Shown: positions 42,871 through 49,389 of the stretch, in pieces
Layout of the letters: each line of letters starts with the position of its first letter
Position numbering within the stretch: the stretch's first letter is position 1
Source: PALSA-1335 sp965231025
Lineage (GTDB): Bacteria > Patescibacteriota > Gracilibacteria > UBA1369
Reading direction: 5' to 3'
Assembly (NCBI GenBank): GCA_965231025.1
Contig: OZ246407.1
Location: 1,178,001 to 1,242,000, forward strand
DNA length: 64,000 bases
The notes under the pieces: generated by a model
What the model was told of the DNA's origin: nothing
Database searches by the model: none
The model's input: the letters and a program-made list of their open reading frames with translations, nothing else
Program-made: the position numbers and the translations under genes

Positions 42871-43497
42871 CTAATCCTTGGGGCGTAACCGGAAATAAGC
42901 CAGAAATACGAGGAAAACCGCGACCGCAAGGACCAAAGTCATAAGGAGAAGAACATAGATATCCACCAGCGAAGAGTCCAGCGACCCGAAAAAATCGGTT
43001 TTCCCGACCTGATTGCCAAAGGAAAGCTGCGAACCGGCCGTTTCCTGGGTCGGAACCGGTGCCTGAACGGCAATGCCCGGTAAGGGAACATCATAACTGG
43101 CATCTGTCCACTGTACGTCGGACACGTCCCGCCGGCCGTTTTGATAAATACTCAAAGCCGTATGATCAAACGAAATTTTCCCGGAGGCGGGACGGTCGAG
43201 CTCGAAATAAAATCTGACCAGGCACCCATCCCGAGGATCCGCATAACCGCCTCCGGCGACCGCCAAACCGAAAATCACGCCCCCTGCATCCGTCCGGGGT
43301 GAAGCCAGATGAAAAATATCCGGTTCATCCGGGGAAAACACGTCACAAAGTTCATGATGATCAAAGTGCCAACCCTCCGGGACATTCAGATCAAACGCCG
43401 CCCCTAAAAAACGATCGGGAAGGTCATGGACAAAAACGTCAATGAGGGCGATGTCCGGTGTGACGTTTCGCGGATGAAGAGAAATTTGTGCGGTCAT
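42871..43497 (-). CDS. Membrane-anchored cohesin-like protein, 5' end uncertain at an assembly gap
   Basis: 208 aa from the first ATG in clean sequence. Residues about 1-135 resemble a cohesin domain (AQISLHPRNV start, DLPDRFLGAAFDLNVP, CLVRFYFELDRPASGKISF, LSIYQNG), the module that binds dockerins. A Pro/Gln-rich linker and one C-terminal membrane helix (about 178-202, LLLMTLVLAVAVFLVF) with a basic tail (RLRPKD) follow, so the cohesin would be displayed outside. No signal peptide is visible; it may lie in the gap, where the sequence upstream is homopolymeric. A dockerin-bearing protein is encoded on the other side of the gap on the same strand. Confidence 0.65.
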   Translation of the reverse strand: MTAQISLHPRNVTPDIALIDVFVHDLPDRFLGAAFDLNVPEGWHFDHHELCDVFSPDEPDIFHLASPRTDAGGVIFGLAVAGGGYADPRDGCLVRFYFELDRPASGKISFDHTALSIYQNGRRDVSDVQWTDASYDVPLPGIAVQAPVPTQETAGSQLSFGNQVGKTDFFGSLDSSLVDIYVLLLMTLVLAVAVFLVFLAYFRLRPKD

Positions 43498-43509
43498 AAA
43501 TGGATGAGT

Positions 43510-43538
43510 GAAGAATCTAACGTGCCGGCCCGGGCCCC
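43510..43538 (+). repeat. GC-rich repeat, copy 1 (left of gap)
   Basis: GAAGAATCTAACGTGCCGG followed by a CCGGGCCCC run. It matches the copy at 43639-43666 with a few differences; together they flank the gap. Confidence 0.55.
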
Positions 43539-43618
43539 CGGGGGGGGGGGGGGGGGGGAAAAAAAAAAAAATGAGGTATATTTTTTGAAAAAAATAAACA
43601 AAAGCGGTNNNNNNNNNN
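43539..43618. other. Assembly gap and flanking homopolymer artefact
   Basis: A run of about 19 G (43540-43558), 13 A (43559-43571), low-complexity A/T, then 10 N (43609-43618). This looks like a failed read-through of a GC-rich hairpin rather than real sequence. ORFs crossing it should not be trusted. Confidence 0.85.
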
Positions 43619-43638
43619 GGCTCCAAAAAGGCATCCGC

Positions 43639-43680
43639 GAAGAACCTAACGGCCGGCCCCGCCCCCGCGGGCGGGGCCGG
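43639..43680. repeat. GC-rich repeat, copy 2, with a 12-bp all-GC hairpin
   Basis: Starts GAAGAACCTAACGGCCGG, like copy 1. The stem CCGGCCCCGCCC (43653-43664) / GGGCGGGGCCGG (43669-43680) is perfect with a 4-nt loop. It begins 15 nt beyond the stop of the dockerin gene (minus strand), so it may be that gene's terminator or part of a repeated element. Confidence 0.65.
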
Positions 43681-43695
43681 GCCGGATACAAATAA

Positions 43696-45225
43696 TTAAG
43701 GCTGATAGGTTTGAGCAAAATTCGCTCCAAGGTCGATGAGATCACTGCCGTCTACTCGTCCGTCATACGTGGTATCAACCAGAGGGTCGAAACCGGAATC
43801 CACATCCGTTTCGGCAAAGTGCCTGGCCAGGGATTCCAAATCCCTTCCATCCACACGGTCGGTACGGTTGTTGTCCCCCTTCAATCCCCTGTCATCGCGT
43901 CCGGCAACTTCCACCGGCATACTTTCAAGAGCACCCTGAACCGCCGTTACAGCATACGCGTAATCGTTCGATGGAACGATGAACCCGGCGGACTGAACCC
44001 CGTCCGCGTCAACAAAAGTTGTCTGGACCGTTTCACCAATCAACTGCTGCTGCCCATGGGCATCCCTGCGGTATACACGATACTTTTCAGCACCGGAAAC
44101 ACCATCCCAGGTGAGCTGGATACTATAGCGCTGCGTCCCGAAAACTGACGAAAGATTCGTCACCGCTGCAAGTTGAGCGACGGACGAACTCACCGTTGCG
44201 GCATTGAATTGGGCCTGGATATCCGCGGAAGGCGAAGCCAAAAAAGTTGCAACGCCCGGTTGAATAACCGCTGTCCCGATACCGACGACATCGAACTGCA
44301 ATGCAAACAACTCCCCGCTTCCGGTCACGCCGGTCTTTGGATTGATGGTGCGTGCCCCTGCAACAAGAACTATTCCTTCCTGCCCGTTCTGAAGATTCGC
44401 CTGAAATGAGGTTGCCACCGATCCGTTCTCTCCAAGAAAAGCTTTCTCGGCAGAGTTTTTGTAGTGCAGAATCGAAGAGTCATAGGTCAGTTCAAATCCG
44501 TACGCAAACAGGTTCTGCACGGCATCCACCCGGGAGGTAAGCGTAAGAACATCTCCGGGATGGAGAGTGGCGGAATCAGGAATCAAATCGGCACTGACAT
44601 ATTGTTGAGATCCCCCGCCCTGCCCTCCGGATACCTGACTGTTCAAACTTTTTGGAGTACCTACAAGCGCGGATCCTCCCGAAGACTGGGCTCCGCTACC
44701 CGTTGAAGTTGCCCAGTTGGAAGAAGCATCAACACCGAAAACGGGATCGATTCTTTCCATGGTCGCCCGACTCGTTGCATCTCCGGCATACCAGACGCCG
44801 CCGGAACCGTTCACCGTATCGACAAGCTGCCCACCGGCATCATACAGCTGAAGACCGTCACCCGTATTCGCCAGCGAAAGATCGACGATCGCATCGGCAG
44901 TCACGTTCATGACCGCAGCCTCATGGTCCTCGATTAAAAAGTACCCATGGGCAGGAATGGTTCCGGACAATATCACATAATCGGATGCCCCGAAATCGTC
45001 GGCAATGTGCCAATTCGTGACATCAACAACCTGGCTCGAGTTATTATAGAGCTCAATCCACTCATCGGTTGACGAGTCCAGAGAACCCGCCCACGCCACC
45101 TCGTTGATGACCACTTCTCCCGGGGCGGCCGCACGGACGACCCTCAGATAAGAAGGGCTGAATACTGCGGAAAACAGGAACCCTGTGACCACCAGCAACG
45201 CCCCCAGTCGTTTTTTTTGTTTCAT
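43696..45225 (-). CDS. Secreted lamin-tail/cohesin/FN3-like/dockerin protein
   Basis: 509 aa from the ATG at 45225 (9 fewer residues than the frame at 45252). Signal peptide about 1-32. A lamin-tail domain (about 35-165: EVVINEVAWAGS, DEWIELYNN, LQLYDAGG), a cohesin domain (about 205-340: DSATLHPGDVLTL, FELTYDSSILHY), an FN3-like unit (about 350-440) and a C-terminal type I dockerin with two calcium loops (DNNRTDRVDGRDLESLARHF and TYDGRVDGSDLIDLGANF). Having both cohesin and dockerin, it could bridge partners; the neighbouring membrane cohesin-like protein is an obvious candidate anchor. No sorting signal of its own. Confidence 0.85.
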   Translation of the reverse strand: MKQKKRLGALLVVTGFLFSAVFSPSYLRVVRAAAPGEVVINEVAWAGSLDSSTDEWIELYNNSSQVVDVTNWHIADDFGASDYVILSGTIPAHGYFLIEDHEAAVMNVTADAIVDLSLANTGDGLQLYDAGGQLVDTVNGSGGVWYAGDATSRATMERIDPVFGVDASSNWATSTGSGAQSSGGSALVGTPKSLNSQVSGGQGGGSQQYVSADLIPDSATLHPGDVLTLTSRVDAVQNLFAYGFELTYDSSILHYKNSAEKAFLGENGSVATSFQANLQNGQEGIVLVAGARTINPKTGVTGSGELFALQFDVVGIGTAVIQPGVATFLASPSADIQAQFNAATVSSSVAQLAAVTNLSSVFGTQRYSIQLTWDGVSGAEKYRVYRRDAHGQQQLIGETVQTTFVDADGVQSAGFIVPSNDYAYAVTAVQGALESMPVEVAGRDDRGLKGDNNRTDRVDGRDLESLARHFAETDVDSGFDPLVDTTYDGRVDGSDLIDLGANFAQTYQP

Positions 45226-45309
45226 GTTGGTTTGAATGAGAAAAATAAACACTCCCGGCCGAAAGTGCTTCGAACACTACGCCCCAAACATGAACAACTT
45301 CTAAATTAT

Positions 45310-45918
45310 TTATGAAAAATTACGAAAAGCGTATTTATCCATCAAATCATCAAGAAGAAGACGCAATTTGGTATTCGAACAATAAATAGTCAATACACCA
45401 TACAATGACTTTTTTCTGTAAGAACCGATCTTGCCTGACTGAGTAACGACAACCGAAGGTAACATCTGATTCTCGGAGATATTGAGAAGATTCATCCAAT
45501 ATTTTTTTACGACGAGTGGGTCCATATCGCTAAAAACCTGCAATCCAAACCTAATCCTATTATTTTCCACACCCAGAATTTCAGTAAGAAATCGTACAAA
45601 CTTCTTTATGAGTCTCGGATCAGTATTTCCCAATCTCACGGTACCTTTATGTAATTTACTTCCCTCTCCCCACCACAAACCCAGACCTAGGCCCAAAAGC
45701 ACAAAATCGCTCTTGGTAAAAGACTGTTTCAAGGCAAAAGGATCTCCATGTGGGTTATTCTTCAAATAAAGAGCTTCGCTTCGATTCCTCGTCCTGATTT
45801 TGTATTTTCCAATCCAATATTGCACCCTGTTAAGTGAACAATGATACAAATCTGCAATCTGCTGCATGGACTTGCCCTCTTTTTGATACAGCTTGATAAG
45901 TTGCGACTTTTCAATCAT
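45310..45918 (-). CDS. HTH plus LAGLIDADG-like protein, paralog of the 28652 gene
   Basis: 202 aa. N-terminal helix-turn-helix (SMQQIADLYHCSLNRVQYWIGKY, about 17-39), then LGLGLGLWWGEGSKL followed by VRLGNTDPRLIKKFVRFL, the same W-x-EG ... NxDPxLI pattern as in the protein at 28652-29320 and reminiscent of one LAGLIDADG motif. AT-rich compared with flanking genes. It starts 101 nt upstream of, and divergent from, the intron-bearing tRNA-Thr. Possibly a homing-type or DNA-binding selfish protein; activity is inferred. Confidence 0.72.
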   Translation of the reverse strand: MIEKSQLIKLYQKEGKSMQQIADLYHCSLNRVQYWIGKYKIRTRNRSEALYLKNNPHGDPFALKQSFTKSDFVLLGLGLGLWWGEGSKLHKGTVRLGNTDPRLIKKFVRFLTEILGVENNRIRFGLQVFSDMDPLVVKKYWMNLLNISENQMLPSVVVTQSGKIGSYRKKSLYGVLTIYCSNTKLRLLLDDLMDKYAFRNFS

Positions 45919-45975
45919 TCAAAATTGTAGTTAAGTACTACCATAACAGTACCGAGCTTTACGAAAAAGTAAATA

Positions 45976-46003
45976 TTGCTTTTTCAAAGTCCTATGCTAG
46001 AAT
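45976..46003 (+). promoter_or_regulatory. Promoter of tRNA-Thr
   Basis: TTGCTT (45976-45981), 16-nt spacer, TAGAAT (45998-46003), 16 nt before the first tRNA base. Confidence 0.6.
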
Positions 46004-46019
46004 TTGCGGGCAATACCAA

Positions 46020-46303
46020 GCCGCAGTAGCTCAGACGGTAGAGCGCATCCATGGTGGGACTCAATGTCTCCTGCCCTTCAGTTTGGAAACGAACTGTCGA
46101 ATCCCGAATAACGGTCAAAGGCCGGCCAGGTCAAGACCGTGGCACATCCAATAAAAGGACGGGCCCGAACGACTGACAAGGGTAGCTTCAACTCGTGGAA
46201 ACGAGATAAGCTAAAGATACAGTCTATCTCTCTGATTGGCGTTCAAAAACAGAGATGTAAGAGAAGGATGAGGTCTCGGGTTCGATTCCCGACTGTGGCT
46301 CCA
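46020..46303 (+). tRNA. tRNA-Thr (anticodon GGU) interrupted by a group I intron
   Basis: Exons 46020-46055 and 46264-46303 join to a 76-nt tRNA: acceptor GCCGCAG / CTGTGGC, D-arm GCTC/GAGC, anticodon stem CATCC/GGATG around loop ATGGTAA (GGU anticodon), T-arm TCGGG TTCGATT CCCGA, discriminator T and encoded CCA. The joined anticodon arm closely resembles bacterial tRNA-Thr(GGU). The intron lies between positions 36 and 37, directly 3' of the anticodon. Confidence 0.92.
46056..46263 (+). ncRNA. 208-nt group I self-splicing intron in tRNA-Thr
   Basis: The 5' exon ends in U (46055) and the intron ends in G (46263), as required. P1 pairs exon GGU plus intron GGGA (46053-46059) with 46069-46075, placing a U.G wobble at the splice site. 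Other elements: hairpin ACGGTC/GACCGT (46111-46140), P7 GACTG (46171-46175) / CAGTC (46220-46224), P8 TAGCTT/AAGCTA (46183-46213) with inner CTCGT-GGAA-ACGAG, the S-like element AAGATACAGTCT, and P9 ATCTCT/AGAGAT (46226-46256). No ORF inside. The small size and tRNA site suggest the IC3-type group; subgroup assignment is inference. Confidence 0.9.
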
Positions 46304-46316
46304 GAAAATTTCCAAA

Positions 46317-46344
46317 TTGACTTCCCGTTTTTGGGGCTTATAAT
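46317..46344 (+). promoter_or_regulatory. Promoter of the 46366 HAD gene
   Basis: TTGACT (46317-46322), 16-nt spacer, perfect TATAAT (46339-46344), 21 nt before the ATG. The -10 lies in the loop of the overlapping terminator hairpin. Confidence 0.7.
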
Positions 46345-46363
46345 ACAGCCCAAAACTTTTTTT
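46327..46363 (+). terminator. Terminator of tRNA-Thr overlapping the next promoter
   Basis: GTTTTTGGGGCT (46327-46338) pairs with AGCCCAAAAC (46347-46356) with small bulges, followed by a T-run (ctttttttat). The 8-nt loop contains most of the -10 box TATAAT of the next gene. Confidence 0.6.
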
Positions 46364-46365
46364 AT

Positions 46366-47550
46366 ATGTCACTTTTTAACCACAAAGGGGAACACGTCAC
46401 CCCGGAAGAAATAACCGAAGAACACTTCAACGGTTCGAGCGGCCAGAAAATCATCGCCGCCACGGACATGGACGGAACGATGTTCAAGGACGATCTTGGT
46501 CCTTTGGTGTTCCTGGAAAAGCTTTCCGATCCGAATTTCTGGGAGTTTGAGACCGGGGACTTCGCCAAAATTCTGATTCCAAAAAAATACCGGGAACTTT
46601 TAAAGCAGGGAATTGAAGGAAAAATCAAAGAACTCAAACCCGACATGTGCATGATCGCCCTCGATCTGGCCGACGACATCACCGACCTCTACGATCATAT
46701 CCGGGGCCTTGCTTCGCAAAACGGCGGGAACGGACGTCAGTCCCTCGTGCGCGAATTCGCCAGAAAAATGATGGAACTCGACCGGATTTTTGTCCTCATC
46801 GACTCCACTTTGTCAAAACATCTCAACGGGGAAATCCTGATGCGCACAAGGTTTTTTGCGGGGAAACACCCTCACGTCATCGCCCAGCTGACCAGACGGG
46901 TCATGCAGAGAACCAAAACCGCCGTAGACCGGTATGTTCACCTGGATATTGATAAAAGCCACCGTGAAATCGCAAACCAAACAGTCACGGAAGAAATGAT
47001 CGACGAAATCCACGGAGTTCCCTCCCCCTTCAAAAAAATCGACCGCGTGGTCAAACCGGTCTGTGACATTCTGGATTTTGTACAACATGCCGTCTACGAA
47101 GCGGGCATACCGGTGATCGTCGCAACGGGAAACCTGAAAGCCATTGCAAAAACCGCCATTGCAGAATCGGATTACTCGTTCCTGGAAGAACAACGCTTCC
47201 GTCGCAGAAACAAACAGGGACATGACCGGGCACCACTGGTGGTGGGAACATGGCTCCGTTCCGCCCAGGACGGAACCCTCCACCCGAGGGTAAAAGGAAA
47301 ACCACTGCTGGGAGAACGAAAAAAACTCGCCGTGAAAGAGTTCACCGACGAGAGGAGAAAAATACTGGGCATCGCCGCGGGAGACTCCCCGACCACCGAC
47401 GGCCCGATGCTGTTAAAAGCGCTGAGAAATAATGGTATCGCCATTGTGGTCGGACACGACATTGATGCCATCAGGAGAAAATTCGAAAATGTTTTCGCCC
47501 AGGTGAAAGAATTGCGGGAAAATATATACTATTCGGCGGAATCAAGCTAA
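46366..47550 (+). CDS. HAD-superfamily protein of unknown specificity
   Basis: 394 aa, no signal peptide. HAD motifs: nucleophile DMDGT in ATDMDGTMF (about 34-38), motif II in VIVATGNLKAI (about 250), and motif IV GDSPTTDGPML (about 345). A large helical insertion (about 60-230) between motifs I and II forms an unusual cap, rich in basic residues (RRVMQRTKTAVDRYVHLDIDKSHRE). A candidate motif III Lys lies in the following charged stretch (GKPLLGERKKLAVKEF). Phosphatase activity is likely; the substrate is unknown. Confidence 0.75.
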   Translation: MSLFNHKGEHVTPEEITEEHFNGSSGQKIIAATDMDGTMFKDDLGPLVFLEKLSDPNFWEFETGDFAKILIPKKYRELLKQGIEGKIKELKPDMCMIALDLADDITDLYDHIRGLASQNGGNGRQSLVREFARKMMELDRIFVLIDSTLSKHLNGEILMRTRFFAGKHPHVIAQLTRRVMQRTKTAVDRYVHLDIDKSHREIANQTVTEEMIDEIHGVPSPFKKIDRVVKPVCDILDFVQHAVYEAGIPVIVATGNLKAIAKTAIAESDYSFLEEQRFRRRNKQGHDRAPLVVGTWLRSAQDGTLHPRVKGKPLLGERKKLAVKEFTDERRKILGIAAGDSPTTDGPMLLKALRNNGIAIVVGHDIDAIRRKFENVFAQVKELRENIYYSAESS

Positions 47551-47574
47551 TATACGGACACTTAACACTCACCT

Positions 47575-48600
47575 ATGGCAAAAATCACCGTAAACGGAAA
47601 AGATTACGACAGCTTCAACGATCTTCCCCCGGAATTCCGGGATAAAATCCAGAAAAACCTCGGCAAAATCAAGAATATCCCTTTTGCAAAAGGGCTCCTG
47701 AAAATGTACGGTCTGGACATAAATAATATTCCGACGCTCGGAAACAACGTTTCCTCCGGCGGCGGCGGCCAGTTTGGCGGAATGCCCACGGGGAACAACA
47801 ACATCGATTCTCTCGGAAACAATCAGTTTGGCGGCAGCCAGTTCAGCGGTAATCAGTTTGGAGGGCCGACAGGGCAGAGCGGACCGTCCGGACCGCCGCT
47901 CAACCAGTTCAACAACCCTCTCATGGGTAAGAAAACCGGCGGCGGAATCGCGGTCGTCGTCACCATGGTACTCATCATCGGTGGCGTCGCGGGAATGATC
48001 TTTGCGATGACTTCACTCACCTCCTCCTGGGAAGAAACGTTCGATTTGAAGGGAGACCCGACCCGTTTTGATCCATTTGCCGCAATCGACGAAATGCGGT
48101 CCCACATTGATATGAACGCAAAGCTGAGCAAAATCAGCGTCAACTATGTGAAGGCCGACGGCACCATGGACCTCAGCGCAAAATACAGGCCCACCGTCGA
48201 TTACGATTTCTACCGTGAACTTGAGGAAGCCCCCGAAGACGCTCCCCCGGTAGGAGCCGGCGGAACAAAAACCGGCAAATGGTACGAACCGGTCCAGGCG
48301 GAAGTCTATGTGCCGGGCCAGTGGCGCCACGTGACCAGAATGGGCGGAGGTATGAATACGGAATACAGCTACGTTAACAAAGGGATCGACCTCGACCGCG
48401 ACCCTCCGACCACCACACCCTCCGAGTTTGTGGAAGACCCCACATGCACGATCGCAGATTTCTGGAAAGTCGCCATCAAAAAAGGGGCTCCGGCCGATGC
48501 GGTGGCAAGGGTGGATTACGGTACGCGCGGCTACGACTTCAGGATTTCCGACGCCAAAATCAATCTGGAGTTCGACAATAACTGCAAACTCAAAGATTAG
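47575..48600 (+). CDS. Hypothetical membrane protein with Gly/Asn/Gln-rich linker
   Basis: 341 aa. N-terminal ~45 residues (MAKITVNGKDYDSFNDLPPEFRDKI) look like a small folded unit, then a low-complexity Gly/Asn/Gln/Phe linker with repeated NQFGG (about 60-118), one membrane helix (about 122-147) and an extracytoplasmic C-terminal domain (about 150-341) that is mixed and contains two Cys. Function unknown. The linker resembles those of membrane proteins with a cytosolic sensor part; this is inference. Located 24 nt after the HAD gene, so probably co-transcribed. Confidence 0.7.
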   Translation: MAKITVNGKDYDSFNDLPPEFRDKIQKNLGKIKNIPFAKGLLKMYGLDINNIPTLGNNVSSGGGGQFGGMPTGNNNIDSLGNNQFGGSQFSGNQFGGPTGQSGPSGPPLNQFNNPLMGKKTGGGIAVVVTMVLIIGGVAGMIFAMTSLTSSWEETFDLKGDPTRFDPFAAIDEMRSHIDMNAKLSKISVNYVKADGTMDLSAKYRPTVDYDFYRELEEAPEDAPPVGAGGTKTGKWYEPVQAEVYVPGQWRHVTRMGGGMNTEYSYVNKGIDLDRDPPTTTPSEFVEDPTCTIADFWKVAIKKGAPADAVARVDYGTRGYDFRISDAKINLEFDNNCKLKD

Positions 48601-49269
48601 CTAGAACTTGCCGCTTCCGGGCAAAGTACAAGCCGCGATGCTTTTTGCAGTATCGGATTTCGCAATCACGTCCGTCGCATAATGCACCGTAAGATAATAC
48701 CGTTTCTTCACGGGATCCACGGCAATGCCCAGACCGATTTTCTTGTAGTTCTTGTTCATGATGCTGTCGTAATGCGCGCGATACTTTTTTCCCTTCTCTC
48801 CGATGAAAAAATTATAGGTATGTTTGATGGACGCGATAAGGTTATCCGTGCAATCAGTTGTAGTGGCGGGACATGAGTAATAGTCCCAGCCGATATTCTC
48901 AACAAAAGTGGACTTTCCCACCTGGGCAAAAGTCAACCCCTGCCCCTTAAACCAGGAAACCATCCTTGTATAATCGTAATATTTTGTCTGGCCGGAACGC
49001 TTGTGGGTAATCGTCCCCTTTTCCACCGCCAGCCGAGACCAAACCAGTGCGGTCCTGTCCAGATTCGCGTCATAGACAAAAGTCCCGAGGCCATTCTGTT
49101 TCCGCGCACCGTTATACCAGCCGAGCCACGCATCCCGTACTTTCATCATGTCCACCTTGTCCACACCGCCATCGGCATCATTCTGACACGCATACTCCTG
49201 GACACCGGCCGCAAATGCGGTTTGGACGGTAAAAACAAGCAGGAGCCCAAGAAGAATTAGTTTTTTCAC
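48601..49269 (-). CDS. Secreted CAP/SCP-domain protein
   Basis: 222 aa, starting at a GTG (49269) that gives a standard signal peptide KKLILLGLLLVFTVQTAFA; a TTG at 49302 would add 11 residues. The CAP domain spans about 45-205: ARKQNGLGTFVYDANLDRTALVWSRLA, ENIGWDYYSCP, HYDSIMNKNYKKIGLGIA and YYLTVHYA. Six Cys residues could form disulfides. Bacterial CAP proteins are secreted and of mostly unknown function (binding, nuclease or protease-like roles have been proposed). Convergent to the 47575 gene, the stops being adjacent. Confidence 0.88.
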   Translation of the reverse strand: MKKLILLGLLLVFTVQTAFAAGVQEYACQNDADGGVDKVDMMKVRDAWLGWYNGARKQNGLGTFVYDANLDRTALVWSRLAVEKGTITHKRSGQTKYYDYTRMVSWFKGQGLTFAQVGKSTFVENIGWDYYSCPATTTDCTDNLIASIKHTYNFFIGEKGKKYRAHYDSIMNKNYKKIGLGIAVDPVKKRYYLTVHYATDVIAKSDTAKSIAACTLPGSGKF

Positions 49270-49334
49270 GACGATCAGAATCAACAAATAAGGTTCTTTC
49301 AATCTGCCTCAATACCATCAAAATGACAACCCCG

Positions 49335-49363
49335 TTTACAAAATATCAAAAATCATGTATCAT
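49335..49363 (+). promoter_or_regulatory. Promoter of the 1940-aa surface protein gene
   Basis: TTTACA (49335-49340), 17-nt spacer, TATCAT (49358-49363), 26 nt before the ATG at 49390. Confidence 0.6.
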
Positions 49364-49389
49364 ATACAGATAAAAATAAACCTGAGCTC

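Noticed and set aside
43539..43571. G-run as a G-quadruplex or regulatory element
   Set aside because: Adjacent to the N gap and followed by an A-run; best explained as sequencing or assembly artefact.
43498..43626. N-terminal extension of the cohesin-like ORF through the gap
   Set aside because: It translates homopolymer and N sequence (Phe/Pro runs); not reliable coding sequence.
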